Shown here piece after piece: positions 48,001 to 55,194 of a DNA stretch of 64,000 nucleotides. Origin of the DNA: Hexactinellida sp. DTS-2022 (taxonomy: Eukaryota; Porifera; Hexactinellida); NCBI GenBank assembly GCA_028753945.1, contig JAPNXP010000001.1:12390501-12454500 (forward strand), read 5' to 3'. The first letter of the stretch is position 1; every line of letters begins with the position of its first letter. Both the position numbers and the translations under genes were made by a program. The notes beneath the pieces were generated by a model, which saw only the letters and a program-made list of their open reading frames with translations, was not told the origin of the DNA and did no database searches.

Positions 48001-51000
48001 ATTTAACACTTTTACTGAAATTGAAGTGTGAGTAAACAAAGAAATTTCAACCCCCATTTATGGCAGAAATTAAACCCTTTATGCGAAACTTTCTTGTCCC
48101 ATCAGACGCAGAATTTTATGATGAATCCAAATATGAAATAAAATTTGCGGGTTTAGTAAAACATATTTTGAGTTATGGACCAGACAAATTTTGAAAGGTG
48201 TTAAAAATGTGTCAAAAATTTGTTAATCAAAAATCGTAACCCCAGGTGCAAATTAGACGGTCCCATCGCACCTACATGCCAAGTTTCAGCCCATCAACTA
48301 TAAAGCTCTGGCCAGGGCACCGTCTACGGAGAAAAAAAAACAATCCAAAATTGCAGCCTGCGCCGACGCATGTTCCTTTGGTGGCACTATATTTGTTGGT
48401 GGTTTATTGATAGTGCCTCCAAAGGAACATGCTGTCGGCGCAGGCTGCAATTTTGGATTTTTTTTTCGCCAAGTCATCAACGCCCAAGGTGTGAAGAACC
48501 ATTTGTTTATTGCATCGGAGTCACAAGGAACGATTGTTGAATTTGAAGTTTGTTTCTATCATAAACCATCAAGAGTTTAATGCCATTCATTCATTATGTA
48601 TTGATAATACAATATATTATTAGTAATTTATTTTAGCATTGTTATCCACGGTTGGTTGAGTTGAGTCAACAAATTCCTTATATTATTATATTTTATTTAA
48701 TCCATTGTATAGTAATACTAGAATTAAATAGAAGCCAGCTGGATTTATAAGTTAAATCAATATAATTATCGCAAGTTGAATCAATAGAGTAAGATTTAAC
48801 AAGTTAAATCAATATAATTATTACAAGTTGAAACAATGGAATTAGATTTCACAGTTTTACTGAAATTGAAGTGTGAGTAAACAAAGAAATTTCAACCCCC
48901 ATTTGTGGCATAAATTAAATCCTTTATTGAAAGTTTTCTTCTCCCATCAGACGCAGAATTTTATGGCGAATCCAAATGTTAAATAAAATTTGGGGGTTTA
49001 GTAAAACATATTTTGAGTTATGGACCAGACAAATTTTGAAAGGTGTTAAAGATGTGTCAAAAATTTGTTAATCAAAGATCGTAACCCCAGGTGCAAATTA
49101 GACGGTCCCATCGCACCTACATGCCAAATTTCAGCCCATCAACTATAAAGCTCTAGCCAGGGCACCGTCTACGGAGAAAAAAAAATAAAAAAAATCCAAA
49201 ATTGCAGCCTGTGCCGACGCATGTTCCTTTGGTGGCACTATATTTTGTTGGTGGTTTAGTGATAGTGCCTCCAAAGGAACATGCTGTTGGCACAGCTGCA
49301 ATTTTGGATTTTTCTTTCGCCATGTCATAATCACTATGAAGGTGTTAAATTATTTCAAAAAGGTGTTTCAAAAGGCAACGAACCTTAGTGACTTGTAAGT
49401 TTCGTTTTAGCTCACTTCATTTTAGAGATATTCAAGTTTAAGTAGAATATAATAGCTGATGACTCAGCATTTTTTATGTGAGAGTTGGGTCATCACCCAA
49501 CATCAACTAACCCATTTTAAATATCGAATTAACAAAATTGTAAAAAAACATTTTTTTAACGATGTCATCATCACTTCAAGGTGTCAAGACCCACTTGTAT
49601 AGGTGGCACGTGCCATAAGGACCAATTGATAAATTGAAAGTTTGTTTCTATCTTATTTCATTTCTGAGATTTATGATATTTAATTAATTAGTATAAATAA
49701 TAATTAATATTATTTATAATATAACACCAATTTCAATGTCAACTTGCAATTATTAAGTTCAATTATTTTGTCATAAATAATTAATTAATTAATTATGTTA
49801 TCAAATTTCAATTGCGCACTCTCGATAACCCCTAATAAACAAATTGGAAGCATCCATATAAGTAATATACTGACTGAATTAATTATAATTAATTACGTCA
49901 GTATATTAACAGTGCAATAATATTCTCGCAGAAGTAAATATAATCACATAATCTGTCGTTGTTATGAAATATATAATCTTAGTTTTCAATTGGAAATTAG
50001 AAGCCTGCTCGATCTCACAAGTTGAATCAATATAATAATAACGAGTTGAAACAATAGAATTAGATTTAACACTTTCAATTGAACTGAAGTGTTAGTAAAC
50101 AAAGGAAACTTGCAACTCAATTGTGGCACAAACTAAGTACAATTTGAAAATTCGTGCACTGTGAAAAGGTGTAGAATTTAATTCTCTATCGAATGCAAAT
50201 AAATTTAATTTCGGGTACTATTTATTGATCCTGTTTCAATAATAAACAGGTGCAAAAATGTGTCCAAAAAAATGTAATAAAAAATCGTGACCCCAGGTGC
50301 ACATCTGTAACCCATGTGACACATATCCTGAAAATTTGGGCTCTTAGTTGATAAAACTCTGTTCTGTGGAGAGGATACGGAAGGAAAATAATAATAATAA
50401 CCAAGGCAGTAAGATTAGAACTGGGCCACTATACTATAGTATAGTCGGCACAGTAAAAATAATAATAAAGGCAGTGATTCCAATACTGGGCCACTATACT
50501 ATAGTATAGTCGGCACAGTAATAATAAAAATAATAAAGGCAGTGATTCCAATACTGGGCCACTATACTATAGTATAGTCGGCACAGTAATAATAAAAATA
50601 ATAAAGGCAGTGATTCCAATACTGGGCCACTATACTATAGTATAGTCGGCACAGTAATAAATAAAGGCAGTGATTCCAATACTGGGCCACTATACTATAG
50701 TATAGTCGGCACAGTAATAAAGGCAGTGAGATTAGAACTGGGCCACTATACTATAGTATAGTCGGCACAGTAAAAAAAATCCAAAATTGCAGCCTGTGCC
50801 GACGCATGTTCCTTTGGTGGCACTATATTTTGTTGTTGGTTTATTGATAGTGCCTCCAAAGGAACATGCTGTCGGCGCAGGCTGCAATTTTGGATTTTTT
50901 TTCGCCAAGTCATCAACGCCCAAGGTGTGAAGAAGCATTTGTTATTTGGTCAGAGTCACAAAGAACGGTAGATAAATTTGAAGTTAATTTCTATCATAAA

Positions 51001-54000
51001 GTATCAGGAGTTTAATGCCATTCATTCATTATGTATTGATAATAAATTATATTATTAGTTATGTATTTTAGCAATGTTATCCACGGTTGGTTGAGTTGAG
51101 TCAACCAATTTCTTATAATATATTATTTTATTTAATCCATTGTATAGTAATACTATAATAAAATAGAAGCCAGGTGGAATTTATAAGTTAAATCAATATA
51201 CTTATCGCAAGTTGAATCACTAGAATAAGATTTAACAAGTTAAATCAATATAATTATTACAAGTTGAAACAATGGAATTAGATTTCACAGTTTTATTGAA
51301 ATTGAAGTGTTGAGTGAACAAAGGAATTTCAACCCCCATTTATGGCAGAAATTAAACCAATTTTAACAAATTTTCTTCTCCCATCAGACGCAGAATTTTA
51401 AGATGAATCTAAATATGAAATAAAAATTTGGGGTTTATTAAAACATATTTTGAGTTATGGACCATACAAATTTTGAAAGGTGTTAAAGATGTGTTCAAAA
51501 TATGTTAATATAAAATCGTAACCCCAGGTGCAAATTAGACGTCGACTCCGAAGCTACATGCCAAGTTTCAGCCCTCTATGTATACAAGTGTGGCCAGGGC
51601 ACCTGCTACGGAGAAAAAATAATAAAAAAAATAATAAAATCCAAAATTGCAGCCTGTGCCGACGCATGTTCATTTGGTGGCACTATATTTTGGTGGTGGT
51701 CTATTGATAGTGCCTCCAATGGAACATGCTGTCGGCACAGGCTGCAATTTTGGATTTTTTTTCACCAAGTCATCATCACCATAAAGGTGTTAAATTATTT
51801 CAGAAAGGTGTTTCAGAAGGCTACGACCCTTAGAGTGGTGGAAGTTTCCATTTTGCTCACTTCGTTTCAAAGATATTCAAGTTTCAGTAGAATATAATAA
51901 GTGATGAATCAGCATTTTTATGTGCTTGTTGGGTGATCACCCAAAACCAACCGACCCATTTGAATTATATAATTCACAAAATTGTGAAAACACATTCTTT
52001 TTACGATGTCATCAACACCTCAAGGTGTCAAGACCCATTTGTAGAGGTGTTATGTGGCATAAGGATCAATTGATAAATTGGAAGTTTGTTTCTATCTTCT
52101 ATAATCTCTGAGATTTATGATATTTAATTAATTAGTATTAATAATTTAACACCTTTATTATGTACAGCAAAATAAATGAAGTTCAATTATTTTGTGCAAT
52201 TCTTATTAATTTAAATTTACTTCACTATCATTTTTGAATTCAGCGCACTCGATAACCCCAATAATCTAATTGGAACCGTCTCTATAAGTTAAACACAGAG
52301 CGAATTAATTAGAGTTAAATATGTCATGTATCCATTGTGCAAGAATATTCTAAGCAGAAGTAAATATAATCACATAATCTGTCGTTGTTATGAAATATAT
52401 AATCTCAGTTTTCAATTAGAAAATAGAAGCCTACTCGATCTCACAAGTTGAATCAATATAATAATAACGAGTTGAAACAATAGAATTAGATTTAACACTT
52501 TCAATTGAACTGAAGTGTTAGTAAACAAAGGAAACTTGCAACTCAATTGTAGCACAAACGAAGCCCAGTTTAAAAATTCGTGCACTGTGAAAAGGTGTAG
52601 AATTTAATTTTCTATCGAATGCATATAAATTTAATTTTCGGGTACTATTTATTGTTCCTGTTTCAATATTAAAAAGGTGCAAAAATGTGTCAAAAAAATG
52701 TTAATAAAAAATCGTGACCCCAGGTGCACATCTGTAACCCATGAGACACATATCCTGAAAATTTGGGCTCTTAGTAAGTAAAACTCTGTCCAGTAGAGAG
52801 GCTACGGACAAATAATAACCAAAGCACTAAGACCAATACTGGGCCACTATACTATAGTATAGTCGGCACAGTAATAAAGGCAGTGATTCCAATACTGGGC
52901 CACTATACTATAGTATAGTCGGCACAGTAATAAAAAATATTAAAGGCAGTAAGATTAGAACTGGGCCACTATACTATAGTATAGTCGGCACAGTAATTAG
53001 TCAGAAAAGCACTCATTTCACGCTTTCAGGGTTGGAAATTGGTGTCCCTGTAATGCGTAACGAATCTTGCTTATAATTTCATTGGCTGATTCGAGTCAAT
53101 ACTTTAATGGTTTTCCGTATTAATAAATTTAAATTAATTATTTTTGTTTCATCTGGAAAATATTTAGAATGTAGTTCACTTGTAACATTTTATCCCTTCT
53201 CCCAATTAACCGTTAGCGTCCGTTTGGGAAACAGTTACTTACTTAAATAATGCACATACTTACCAATAATTCCGTTGAGAGATAGCTTCTAGGTTCATTT
53301 TGAATGTTCATTAAATAGTTTACATATCTTTTGTAAACAACAACAATACATGTAAATATTAATGTTATAAATTTATATATTCGAAATTCGAAATCTGCAT
53401 ACTTGTTTACCTATGTATAATATCATTTGAATGTTTGTTTTTCTCATATATAAATGCGGTTTCTATTCCCTCATCACTGTAATACAGGGTTTCGCAAACT
53501 TTTGCAGCATACCGGCCACATTTAGGTAAGGACATAATATTACCGGCCGCATCTGAAAACAAATTTTTTATGTATGAAACTAATTGGATTATAGCCTTAC
53601 TATACGTATAAGAATCACTAGCGGATCCAGAAATGTTAAAAGGGGATGCCCAAGAAACAAAGCGAGCGTAGCGAGCGCCTTATAAGGCGGTTTGGGGGCA
53701 AGCCCACATAATTTTTTAAACTTATTTATATACACTAGTTCACTGGTGTTTGTAGTAGAACAAATATGATAGTAAACTGTATACATGTATACGTTAATTT
53801 AATTGTGGTTATAGTAAAATTAGTCAGTTACATGGCAATCATATAGTATTTAGATTCCTAAACAAAAATATATCAAATTTCAAGTATTAAAGCATGAAAC
53901 AAAAATTCAAAATTGTCCTCATAGAACATTTTAGTTTTTTAGGCTTTGCTGCTACCGGCCGCATGCGGCCGGAAAAGGCGAGTTTTCGAACCCCTGCTGT

Positions 54001-54356
54001 AATACAAGTGGACAAACATATACACAAACATCAATCGAGGTGTAACAGTATAGATATATAGTATACTGTAGTATACTACTATAGCAATTTTTTGAAACAT
54101 AAACTCGGCTTCGCATTGGTGAATCGAACTAATCTCTGTATCTTAATTAAATTTCATTTAAAAGCCGTTTGCCTATATAATTACATACTTTTCAAGATTG
54201 AGTTGGGCATATGTAGTTGCGCTATTAAATATTCATTAAGCTTAATACAACTTGCATCCTCGAAATTAGATAAATTGAATAACAATGATTACCTTGAGAG
54301 TTGACTAGTGAATGCAACAGAAGAAATATCAGGATCACAATATTGAGAATTTTCAT
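20261..54356 (-). CDS. Gene model: lectin/Ig/FN3 transmembrane receptor (11 exons, 34 kb)
   Basis: Proposed single gene read right to left: signal peptide, two tandem [C-type lectin, Ig, Cys-less Ig] modules, then Ig, Ig, Cys-less Ig, FN3, transmembrane segment and tail. Exon borders all fit GT/AG, and every intron is phase 1. The lengths are 64, 384, 300, 276, 384, 300, 276, 306, 258, 276 and 746 nt, summing to 3570, a multiple of three. The product would be a type I membrane protein able to bind sugar through the lectin domains and to signal through tail tyrosines. The pairing of the 54.3-kb signal exon with exons 16.7 kb away is inferred from phase, strand and the absence of another candidate. 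The alternative is two or three neighbouring genes or a partly decayed cluster. Transcript data would decide. Confidence 0.55.
21085..21360 (-). CDS. Receptor exon 10: Cys-less Ig-like domain
   Basis: 276-nt exon between CAATTAG (acceptor) and GGTAAG (donor), phase 1 at both ends. The 92 residues keep the outline of an Ig domain (LVGRWQTPNGSY, then SHAGLYKFYVTN where D-x-G-x-Y-x-C is usual) but have no cysteine, so the canonical disulphide is missing. Nearly identical exons occur at 32024-32299 and 35298-35573, differing mainly in the first ~12 residues. It is followed by a 78-nt intron (21007-21084). Confidence 0.8.
22085..22342 (-). CDS. Receptor exon 9: Ig domain found only in the 3' part
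   Basis: 258-nt exon, acceptor CCCTTAG, donor GGTGAGTG, phase 1-1. It encodes about 86 residues with the Ig pattern Cys (IFLFCHS), Trp (DIHWKRQ) and Cys (HPMECFDT), ending with SVQLYVQG. It lies between the Cys-less Ig exon and the Ig exon at 22683. The two upstream modules have no counterpart of it in their 627-nt introns (for example 32300-32926), so it was either lost there or never present. Confidence 0.75.
22683..22988 (-). CDS. Receptor exon 8: Ig domain
   Basis: 306-nt exon, acceptor CATTGTAG, donor GGTACGTG, phase 1-1. Ig signature: Cys in TTLYCITSS, Trp in VEWSYED, and PGYYSCRVS with the second Cys. It is related to the module exons at 32927-33226 and 36201-36500 but clearly diverged (about half of the residues differ), unlike those two copies, which are almost identical. 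Several NxT/NxS sites suggest an extracellular glycosylated domain. Confidence 0.8.
23600..24108. mobile_element. 509-bp pogo-like element, CAGTGGAACCTCC ends
   Basis: Ends CAGTGGAACCTCCAGAAACG and inverted partner, with TA outside both (23598-23599 and 24109-24110). The interior repeats AACCTCxxxAACGGGG near the termini. It is a sister of the 3975-4474 element, in which the phrase is CCTCTATAAGTGGGG. Non-autonomous and nested in the hAT element. Confidence 0.85.
24186..25079. repeat. 431-bp near-perfect inverted repeat (foldback)
   Basis: The left arm (24186-24616) and right arm (24649-25079) are inverted copies of about 431 bp, with only one substitution and one length change in a T-run noticed. 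They are separated by a 32-nt loop. A transcript across it from either strand would fold into a very long RNA duplex. Open frames in the arms (including one of 64 codons) are mirror images of each other and match no domain I know. Confidence 0.9.
25801..26059. mobile_element. 259-bp MITE, CCGTATTTCCCCGAATAAGC ends (inverted copy)
   Basis: Same family as 13597-13856, in opposite orientation. One mismatch in the right end (GAGGAAATACGG). TA on both sides (25799-25800 and 26060-26061). Confidence 0.87.
27069..27132. repeat. 64-bp palindrome
   Basis: Centred between 27100 and 27101 (ATTAAGTAAT|ATTACTTAAT). Arms of 32 bp pair with only two mismatches. The equivalent place in element B (about 28951-29005) keeps GAATTTAAGCGCGCGTTAA but is degenerate. 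It could extrude as a cruciform. Confidence 0.85.
27853..29175 (+). repeat. Helitron-like hairpin element B
   Basis: 5' part TCTATCTGTATATTAAAAGC, a TG/TTTG tract, then GTCCAGAATTAATTGGAAAG. 3' part has three GCGAAGC mini-hairpins, ending GACCGAAGGGCTCGT. A leading TC after an A fits a Helitron, but the 3' end is not CTRR, so assignment is tentative. Another repeat with TTATTAAATCTCGATTGTTG starts within one or two bases of its 3' end, a head-to-tail arrangement. No gene. Confidence 0.55.
28588..28692. repeat. 105-nt hairpin with GAA loop
   Basis: Arms starting CCTGGATTTAA and CCTCTGCATAATAATGG pair with their inverted copies, converging on AAGACCGC-GAA-GCGGTCTT. The stem is almost complete, with small bulges. 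The sister at about 26728-26840 has the same layout with more mismatches. It has precursor-RNA-like size and shape, but expression is unknown. Confidence 0.8.
29176..30110 (+). repeat. Minisatellite element ending in multi-hairpin module
   Basis: Starts ATTATTAAATCTCGATTGTT with a TG tract. Then come five to six units of about 130 bp sharing GCTGAACACGAATTTCGC and TATTTGTTGTTGTTG, and the module GGAGTAAGGCCGCACAGCGG...GACCGAAGGGCTCGT at 30026-30110. The same unit family fills 4660-7523. No gene; open frames are by-products of the repeat. Confidence 0.65.
30458..30978. mobile_element. hAT-like element, worn copy
   Basis: Left end CAGGTGTTCGAAAACTTTTG and right end GTTTGTGAACCCCTG are inverted, imperfect copies of the CAGGGGTTCGCAAACTT type. 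It matches 53485-53996 across its length (GGCCACATTTAGG, AAAGCGAGCGTA, AATTGTCCTC). No target duplication is recognisable, so it is probably older. Confidence 0.7.
32024..32299 (-). CDS. Receptor exon 7: Cys-less Ig-like domain (module copy 2)
   Basis: 276 nt, acceptor TATATTAG, donor GGTAAGTTG, phase 1-1. Starts APFLTLNYGSSYAFSLLPP and ends IQIDISPVG. Differs from the copy at 35298-35573 by few residues (for example PF/PV, DIT/DIP, DGSY/NGSY, YVSH/YASH). No cysteines. Downstream on the minus strand is intron 7. Confidence 0.8.
32340..32926 (-). other. Receptor intron 6 with an old copy of the array palindrome
   Basis: Contains ACTGTGTCGACTATACTTTAGCATAGTGACCC near 32347-32378 and CTGTGCCGACTACTAAGTAGT further on. 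These are worn forms of the palindromic repeat that occurs 14 times in the 38-53 kb array. The same intron in the sister module (35574-36200) has it too. No exon found. Confidence 0.55.
32927..33226 (-). CDS. Receptor exon 6: Ig domain (module copy 2)
   Basis: 300 nt, acceptor ATTGTTAG, donor GGTAGC, phase 1-1. Ig pattern: Cys in TTLYCITENI, Trp in QVTWSFEDKEG, and PGYYSCVVT with the second Cys. Nearly identical to 36201-36500; differences include ITTTLSAITNATT versus ISTTLSATTSATT. Several N-glycosylation sequons. Confidence 0.83.
33894..34277 (-). CDS. Receptor exon 5: C-type lectin domain (module copy 2)
   Basis: 384-nt exon, acceptor TTTGTAG, donor GGTCAGTC, phase 1-1, carrying a whole C-type lectin domain of about 128 residues. 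Landmarks in order: CYNSFTSSAINWQDARDMC, GGDLATVTSLEEN, NCWIGLHDI, WADGS, then GEPNNSGGNEDC (the EPN motif typical of mannose-type Ca2+-dependent sugar binding), YWNDLQC (WND motif) and CYFC near the end. Key Ca2+ and sugar ligands are therefore present, and binding is plausible. It differs from the 37174 copy at WIGLHDI/WIGLNDI, EIRP/EIMP and in the last loop (LQCGSTLG versus LNCGSTKV). Confidence 0.9.
34278..35297 (-). other. Receptor intron 4, includes the array's empty site
   Basis: Between module copies 1 and 2. At 34711-34745 the sequence GATAACACCAGTTATAAATT continues straight into CGTCAGAAAAGCACTC. In the sister copy the same two halves are separated by the 15-kb array (38006 and 52996). 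The region 34738-35075 is repeated at 53001-53335. A GGTTATAAGCACA/CGGATATAAGCACA repeat lies at 35095-35260. Confidence 0.75.
35298..35573 (-). CDS. Receptor exon 4: Cys-less Ig-like domain (module copy 1)
   Basis: 276 nt with the same borders as the copy at 32024-32299, phase 1-1. Starts APVLTLNYGSS and ends IQIDISPVG. From PPAVNRADIPVLTQ on it is identical or nearly so to the terminal exon at 21085, pointing to recent copying or gene conversion among the three. Confidence 0.8.
36201..36500 (-). CDS. Receptor exon 3: Ig domain (module copy 1)
   Basis: 300 nt, phase 1-1, same borders as 32927-33226. Cys, Trp and Cys at the usual Ig places (LYCITEN, VTWSFED, YYSCVVT). Followed, after a 627-nt intron, by the Cys-less Ig exon. 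Confidence 0.83.
36501..37173 (-). other. Receptor intron 2, with a Helitron-like repeat piece
   Basis: Almost identical to the matching intron at 33227-33893. Both contain GTCCAGAATTAATCGG followed by ACTACGAGTCCCAGAATGC, so that insertion is older than the module duplication. No exon seen. Confidence 0.65.
37174..37557 (-). CDS. Receptor exon 2: C-type lectin domain (module copy 1)
   Basis: 384 nt, acceptor TTTGTAG, donor GGTCAGTC, phase 1-1. Complete lectin fold landmarks as in the 33894 copy, including WIGLNDI, GEPNNSGG (EPN) and YWNDLNC (WND), with paired cysteines. Joined to the signal exon the mature protein would begin soon after ...VNSQ|VPSSGC. The last loop before the closing CYFC differs from the sister domain, so ligand preference may differ. 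Confidence 0.9.
46854..46933. repeat. ACTATACTATAGTATAGT palindromes, cluster 1 (2 copies)
   Basis: Each copy sits in the phrase ACTGGGCC-palindrome-CGGCACAGTAATA. The 18-bp palindrome is exact. Copies begin at about 46854 and 46916. Confidence 0.9.
47342..47480. repeat. ACTATACTATAGTATAGT palindromes, cluster 2 (3 copies)
   Basis: Three exact copies at intervals of 53-67 bp, ending directly at the A-run of the hairpin at 47499. Confidence 0.9.
50428..50762. repeat. ACTATACTATAGTATAGT palindromes, cluster 3 (6 copies)
   Basis: Six exact copies about 60-70 bp apart, separated by (AAT)n-type spacers and AAAGGCAGTGATTCCAATAC. The last abuts the hairpin at 50780, the same arrangement as cluster 2. 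Confidence 0.9.
52840..52985. repeat. ACTATACTATAGTATAGT palindromes, cluster 4 (3 copies)
   Basis: Three exact copies. The final GGCACAGTAAT marks the right border of the whole array, where the module flank resumes (AGTCAGAAAAGCACTC). Confidence 0.88.
53485..53996. mobile_element. 512-bp non-autonomous hAT element
   Basis: Exact 8-bp duplication CTGTAATA on both sides (53477-53484 and 53997-54004). Ends CAGGGTTTCGCAAACTTTTG and GCGAGTTTTCGAACCCCTG form an imperfect inverted repeat. Inside are ACCGGCCGCATGCGGCCGG palindromes and AAAGCGAGCGTAGCGAGCG. It is the better preserved relative of 30458-30978. Confidence 0.92.
54293..54356 (-). CDS. Receptor exon 1: signal peptide
   Basis: On the minus strand CCCACCATGA (a good start context) opens a 64-nt exon of 21 codons plus one base: MKILN, then IVILIFLLLHSLV, then NSQ. 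It ends at a canonical donor G|GTAATC. A short N-part with Lys, an uninterrupted hydrophobic core and a small polar cleavage region make a textbook signal peptide. The phase (1) matches all downstream acceptors. No competing signal exon was seen nearer the lectin exons. A different downstream partner outside this model cannot be excluded. Confidence 0.72.
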
Positions 54357-54390
54357 GGTGGGAATAATAATACAATTATTATACGAAACC

Positions 54391-54405
54391 CTTATATCTA
54401 TATAA
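54391..54405 (-). promoter_or_regulatory. TATA-like box of the receptor gene
   Basis: On the minus strand TATATAGATATAAG lies 35-49 nt before the ATG of the signal exon, which would give a very short 5' UTR. Inferred from position and composition only, in an AT-rich background. Confidence 0.4.
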
Positions 54406-54427
54406 TGGGAGATTTATTTGTAATATA

Positions 54428-54826
54428 TTTTAACTAACCAATAAGTTGAAATATCTTCTGTAAGCTATTTTAACTTACTATTAAGTTGAAATATCTTCTG
54501 TAAGCTATTTTAACTAACTATTAAGTTGAAATGTCTTTTATGAGATATTTTAACTAATCAATAAGTTGAAATATCTTCTGTAAGATATTTTAACTAACCA
54601 AATATGTTGAAATATCTTCTGTAATATATTTTAACTAACCAATAAGTTGAAATATCTTCTGTAAGCTATTTTAACTAACTATTAAGTTGAAATGTCTTTT
54701 ATGAGATATTTTAACTAATCAATAAGTTGAAATATCTTCTGTAAGATATTTTAACTAACCAAATATGTTGAAATATCTTCTGTAATATATTTAACTAACT
54801 AATAAGTTGAAATATCTTCTGTAAGG
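54428..54826. repeat. Promoter-proximal minisatellite, ~41-bp unit
   Basis: About ten units of TAACTAACCAATAAGTTGAA followed by ATATCTTCTGTAAGATATTT, with variants (CTATT, TATGAGATA). A block of four or five units is itself repeated once (about 54428-54620 against 54622-54826), a higher-order repeat. GATATTTCAAC/GTTGAAATATC motifs make it partly palindromic. It lies directly upstream of the receptor start. Confidence 0.85.
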
Positions 54827-54939
54827 CAATTGTGAACTTGGTGAAACTAAGCAATTCACACAGCAATCAATGTTTCCTTCTATAAGTATATTTGTATAAG
54901 GCTCGACTCCAACTGTCATGAGATTAGGCCACGCACTAG

Positions 54940-55186
54940 CATAGGCGCCGAAAATGGGGGGGGGCAGGCAGGGTGTCACCCTCCCTTGCCGAGGAGAAGT
55001 CAGGGAAGAAAAATGGAAAATTACTGATTCCATATTGAGTTTGTATAAATTTCAGTTGATGATGTATATATCTATACAATTATCCCCATCCAACATTGAT
55101 TTTATCCCCATACGCATTGTTTTTTAACTTTGACATTTGAATATTACGTCACACTCCTCTAGCGTTTGAGAGTTTCGGCGCCCATG
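54940..55186. mobile_element. 247-bp hAT-type MITE, CATAGGCGCCGAAA ends
   Basis: Exact 8-bp duplication CGCACTAG at 54932-54939 and 55187-55194. Ends CATAGGCGCCGAAA and CATGGGCGCCGAAA (complement of the right end) differ at one of 14 bases. Contains a G-run at 54956-54963. Non-coding. Confidence 0.9.
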
Positions 55187-55194
55187 CGCACTAG

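Larger units (their letters stand above)
38012..51754. repeat. Fourteen copies of a ~115-nt hairpin
   Basis: Positions: 38012-38124, 38777-38888, 39999-40112, 40669-40781, 41521-41635, 42721-42834, 43573-43684, 44421-44535, 45631-45745, 47499-47613, 48344-48457, 49195-49308, 50780-50894 and 51640-51754. The left arm is TCCAAAATTGCAGC, (C)TGTGCCGAC, GCATGTTCCTTTGGTGGCAC. The right arm is its near complement, and the loop is about 20-25 nt (ATTTTGGTGGTGGTTTATTG). Flanking A and T runs lengthen the stem to about 55 bp. All are in the same orientation. Confidence 0.9.
38007..52995. repeat. 15-kb array of hairpin-bearing tandem units
   Basis: Fourteen direct-orientation units of about 0.85 or 1.2 kb (some merged or shortened), each with one ~115-nt hairpin. 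Two kinds alternate irregularly: hairpins followed by CATCATCACTATGAAGGTG and hairpins followed by CATCAACGCCCAAGGTGTG. Shared unit phrases are ATCGTAACCCCAGGTGCA, GGGCACCGTCTACGGAGAAA, CAAGTTGAAACAATAG, ACCAATTGATAAATTG and GTAAACAAAGGAA. There is no gene: open frames through it are repeats of the hairpin. Both outer borders coincide with the point where module flank is interrupted. Confidence 0.88.
37558..54292 (-). other. Receptor intron 1, 16.7 kb, mostly hairpin array
   Basis: From the donor after the signal exon (AAGGTAATCA) to the acceptor before the first lectin exon. 37558-38006 and 52996-53335 are the two halves of ordinary module flank. Between them is the 15-kb hairpin array. 53340-54060 holds minisatellite remains and a hAT-like element. 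No further exon was recognised. Confidence 0.6.

Noticed and set aside
38012..51754. Many 60-80-codon open frames with similar peptides (NPKLQPAPTACSFGGTINK type) on both strands
   Set aside because: They are translations of the hairpin repeat. Equivalent frames occur on the opposite strand, lengths vary with repeat indels, and there is no start context or domain.
38012..51754. CRISPR array
   Set aside because: Repeats are ~115-nt foldbacks in units of 0.85-1.2 kb with related, not unique, spacers, in animal DNA with introns.
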